Below, one piece after another: positions 5,534-7,590 of a DNA stretch of 7,590 nt. Source of the DNA: an uncultured Bacteroides sp. (GTDB lineage Bacteria > Bacteroidota > Bacteroidia > Bacteroidales > Bacteroidaceae); the NCBI RefSeq assembly GCF_900547205.1, contig NZ_URFY01000090.1, positions 1 through 7,590 on the forward strand, written 5' to 3'. The translations under genes were made by a program, and so were the position numbers. The first letter of the stretch is position 1, and each line of letters starts with the position of its first letter. The notes under the pieces were generated by a model. It ran no database searches, had not been told where the DNA came from, and saw nothing but the letters and a program-made list of their open reading frames with translations.

Positions 5534-6688
5534 ATGAATCGCATTATTCTGAATGAGACTTCTTATTTCGGCGCAGGATGCCGGAGTGTAATAGCTGTGG
5601 AAGCAGCTAGACGTGGCTTCAAGAAAGCCTTTTTTGTAACAGACAAAGACCTTATCAAATTCGGTGTGGCTGCCGAAATCATTAAAGTATTCGATGACAA
5701 TCAGATTCCTTACGAACTCTATAGTGATGTAAAAGCAAATCCCACTATCAAGAATGTACAGAACGGAGTAGCAGCTTATAAGGCTTCCGGAGCCGACTTT
5801 ATCGTTGCTTTGGGCGGCGGCTCTTCCATCGACACGGCAAAAGGCATCGGTATCGTTGTGAACAACCCCGACTTTGCCGATGTGAAATCTCTGGAAGGTG
5901 TGGCTGACACGAAACATAAAGCAGTACCTACATTTGCTTTGCCTACTACCGCCGGAACGGCTGCCGAAGTTACCATCAACTACGTGATTATCGATGAAGA
6001 CGCCCGCAAAAAGATGGTTTGCGTTGACCCAAACGATATTCCCGCCGTGGCTATTGTAGACCCAGAACTGATGTACTCCATGCCAAAAGGACTGACTGCC
6101 GCTACCGGTATGGATGCGCTGACTCATGCCATTGAAAGTTATATCACCCCCGGTGCATGGGCAATGAGCGATATGTTCGAACTGAAAGCCATTGAGATGA
6201 TTGCGCAAAACTTGAAAGCGGCTGTGGATAATGGTAAAGACACAGTTGCCCGCGAAGCAATGTCGCAGGCTCAATACATTGCCGGTATGGGATTCTCGAA
6301 TGTCGGTCTGGGCATCGTTCATTCGATGGCACATCCGCTTGGTGCATTTTATGATACTCCTCACGGTGTGGCAAATGCGCTGCTGTTGCCTTATGTAATG
6401 GAATATAATGCGGAATCTCCTGCTGCTCCGAAATACATCAATATTGCTAAAGCGATGGGTGTAAACACGGAAGGCATGAGCGAAGCGGAAGGCGTGAAGG
6501 CTGCTATTGAAGCTGTGAAAGCACTTTCTATCAGCATCAATATCCCGCAGAAACTGCATGAAATTAATGTGAAGGAAGAGGATATTCCTGCATTGGCAGT
6601 AGCTGCTTTCAACGATGTTTGTACGGGTGGTAATCCTCGTCCTACTTCCATAGAGGATATTGAAGCGCTGTATCATAAGGCGTTCTAA
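5534..6688 (+). CDS. fucO: Lactaldehyde reductase (iron-dependent alcohol dehydrogenase)
   Basis: Reduces L-lactaldehyde from the aldolase to L-1,2-propanediol with NADH, regenerating NAD+ under anaerobic conditions. The 384 residues align end to end with E. coli FucO (about 383). Visible features are MNRIILNET (1-9), VTDK (35-38) with Asp37 at the position linked to NAD over NADP preference, the nucleotide loop GGGSSIDTAKG (94-104), PTTAGTAAEVT (137-147), and iron ligands Asp194, His198, His263 and His277 (GMDALTHA, GIVHSMAHPLG, TPHGVAN). It starts 98 bases after rhaD, with a hairpin between. It serves the rhamnose pathway here (rhaO in Bacteroides usage), although the same enzyme class also finishes fucose degradation. 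Nothing is missing or truncated. Confidence 0.95.
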   Translation: MNRIILNETSYFGAGCRSVIAVEAARRGFKKAFFVTDKDLIKFGVAAEIIKVFDDNQIPYELYSDVKANPTIKNVQNGVAAYKASGADFIVALGGGSSIDTAKGIGIVVNNPDFADVKSLEGVADTKHKAVPTFALPTTAGTAAEVTINYVIIDEDARKKMVCVDPNDIPAVAIVDPELMYSMPKGLTAATGMDALTHAIESYITPGAWAMSDMFELKAIEMIAQNLKAAVDNGKDTVAREAMSQAQYIAGMGFSNVGLGIVHSMAHPLGAFYDTPHGVANALLLPYVMEYNAESPAAPKYINIAKAMGVNTEGMSEAEGVKAAIEAVKALSISINIPQKLHEINVKEEDIPALAVAAFNDVCTGGNPRPTSIEDIEALYHKAF

Positions 6689-6700
6689 ATCATTTTCCTT

Positions 6701-6794
6701 TTCACCACAGATTATACGGATTAACACGGATTATTTTTATATCGAGAGCCGATAATTTAAATTATATCTGTGTTAATCCGTGTAATCTGTGGTG
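6701..6794. repeat. Dispersed CACAGATTA palindrome, copy 2
   Basis: The left arm (6703-6731) and right arm (6766-6794) pair over 29 positions without a bulge, around a 34-base AT-rich loop. The only two non-Watson-Crick positions, T6715/G6782 and G6728/T6769, are both wobble pairs in + strand RNA. The arms begin CACCACAGATTA and end GGTG, like the copy at 4518-4604, but the loops are unrelated. It starts 12 bases after the fucO stop. It probably marks the 3' end of the operon message. A pyrimidine-rich stretch (CTCTCTTTAT) follows, which is not a clean T tract, so termination here is possible but not clear. Confidence 0.85.
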
Positions 6795-6855
6795 CTCTCT
6801 TTATCATTACCTGATGTTTTTTGTTTCTTGGCACGTGTTTTCTGAAAATAATTCC

Positions 6856-6863
6856 TATTTTTG
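6856..6863 (+). promoter_or_regulatory. Probable rhaR promoter -7 element
   Basis: TATTTTTG is an exact TAnnTTTG match, 31 bases before the regulator ATG, with a predicted start near 6870. The -33 region has no clear TTTG at 19-21 bases. Its presence after the palindromic repeat suggests the regulator is transcribed separately from the enzyme genes. Confidence 0.4.
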
Positions 6864-6893
6864 CTCAATCCAATTACGTGAAAACACGCCTGT

Positions 6894-7590
6894 ATGATTG
6901 AAGATAATAGCTTAGGACTGGAATTTAAGTATCTGATAGTAAATGATATGGACCGTAAGTTTGGTCTGTGGGTAAACACTGTCGGCTATCAGTCTATCCC
7001 CCCTAATTCGCCTTATCCCCTGAAAGAACATCCCTCCGGATACTTCTTCAATGCTGAAAAAGGAAGAGTGCTTCGCGAGTATCAATTAGTATATATCACC
7101 AAAGGGCGAGGTTTGTTCTCGTCCGACTCTACTTCGGAAAAGCAAGTTTGCAAAGGTCGGTTGATGGTCTTGTTTCCCGGTCAGTGGCACACGTACCGTC
7201 CGTTGCGGCAGACGGGGTGGACAGAATATTATATTGGTTTTGAAGGACCGGCGATAGACGCCATCGTGGATAATTCTTTCCTGTCTGCCGAACAGCAAAT
7301 ATTGGAGGTTGGCATCAATGAAGAACTGGTTTCGTTGTTCTCCCGTGCTCTCGCAGTGGCCGAAGCGGATAAGATTTCTGCTCAGCAATATCTTTCCGGC
7401 ATTGTACTTCACATGATAGGCATGGTTCTTTCTATTTCAAAGAATAAAGTTTTTGAGATGAGTGATGTCGACCAGAAGATAGAGCAGGCTAAGATTATCA
7501 TGAATGAGAATGTATCGGGCAATGTAGATCCTGAAGAACTGGCGATGAGGCTGAATATCAGTTATTCGTGGTTTCGGCGTGTCTTTAAAG
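6894..7590 (+). CDS. rhaR: AraC-family regulator, probably rhamnose-responsive (3' truncated)
   Basis: The reading frame is open from the ATG at 6894 to the window edge, giving 232 codons with no stop. Residues about 60-120 have the character of an AraC-type cupin sensor: LVYITKGRGLF (65-75), a GRLMVLFPGQWHTYRP segment (88-103) and YYIGFEGPA (112-120). From about 191 the DNA-binding part begins, with a helix-turn-helix in VDPEELAMRLNISYSWFRRVFK (211-232). The second helix-turn-helix and the AraC signature lie outside the window; family members usually have about 280-300 residues, so some 50-70 are missing. Its position after fucO and its same orientation point to control of this operon, most likely as an L-rhamnose-dependent activator. 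There is no signal peptide or membrane segment. The ligand is inferred from context. Confidence 0.9.
   Translation, partial: MIEDNSLGLEFKYLIVNDMDRKFGLWVNTVGYQSIPPNSPYPLKEHPSGYFFNAEKGRVLREYQLVYITKGRGLFSSDSTSEKQVCKGRLMVLFPGQWHTYRPLRQTGWTEYYIGFEGPAIDAIVDNSFLSAEQQILEVGINEELVSLFSRALAVAEADKISAQQYLSGIVLHMIGMVLSISKNKVFEMSDVDQKIEQAKIIMNENVSGNVDPEELAMRLNISYSWFRRVFK

Noticed and set aside
5444..6727. 427-codon minus-strand frame antisense to fucO
   Set aside because: It mirrors the fucO codons. The product is rich in His, Cys, Phe and Ser as expected of an antisense shadow, it starts inside the palindromic repeat, and fucO itself is clearly the real gene.
4518..6794. Composite transposon carrying rhaD-fucO between two repeats
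   Set aside because: The repeats are short palindromes without a transposase or visible target duplications, and the enclosed genes are an integral part of a conserved operon order.

Overview
This window carries an almost complete L-rhamnose catabolic locus, most likely from a Bacteroides or close relative (Bacteroidota). The proteins align by eye with the E. coli Rha enzymes and FucO. The start codons lack Shine-Dalgarno sequences, and exact matches to the Bacteroides -7 element TAnnTTTG lie just upstream of the first gene and of the regulator. All genes are on the + strand. The kinase-isomerase-permease-aldolase-reductase-regulator order is, as I recall, that of the Bacteroides thetaiotaomicron rha locus, where published symbols differ from the E. 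coli ones used here (rhaK/rhaI/rhaP/rhaA/rhaO/rhaR).

Layout. Bases 1-771 hold no convincing protein gene but are dense with inverted repeats. These include a TATCTTACACAC repeat cluster at the left edge, two AT-rich palindromes, and a region (about 306-523) that looks like a structured RNA or leader ending in a GC-rich stem and a T tract. Five enzyme and transport genes follow: rhamnulokinase (772-2238), L-rhamnose isomerase (2235-3491, overlapping the kinase by ATGA), rhamnose/H+ symporter (3495-4514, 3-bp gap), rhamnulose-1-phosphate aldolase (4623-5435) and lactaldehyde reductase (5534-6688). The first three genes are tightly packed. The last two are set apart by intergenic hairpins: a dispersed CACAGATTA-type palindrome before the aldolase, a 17-bp hairpin before the reductase, and a second copy of the dispersed palindrome after the reductase. 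An AraC-family regulator starts at 6894 behind its own promoter-like element and runs off the right end.

How it works together. L-rhamnose enters by RhaT, is isomerised to L-rhamnulose, phosphorylated to L-rhamnulose-1-phosphate, and cleaved to dihydroxyacetone phosphate and L-lactaldehyde. FucO reduces the lactaldehyde to L-1,2-propanediol, which reoxidises NADH in an anaerobe. The AraC-type protein is the likely rhamnose-responsive activator.

The enzymes are ordinary for the family, with all checked catalytic residues present. What deserves attention is non-coding: the possible structured RNA or attenuator upstream of the operon, and the hairpins between genes whose stem variants mostly remain pairable (G-U) only in RNA of the operon's own strand.
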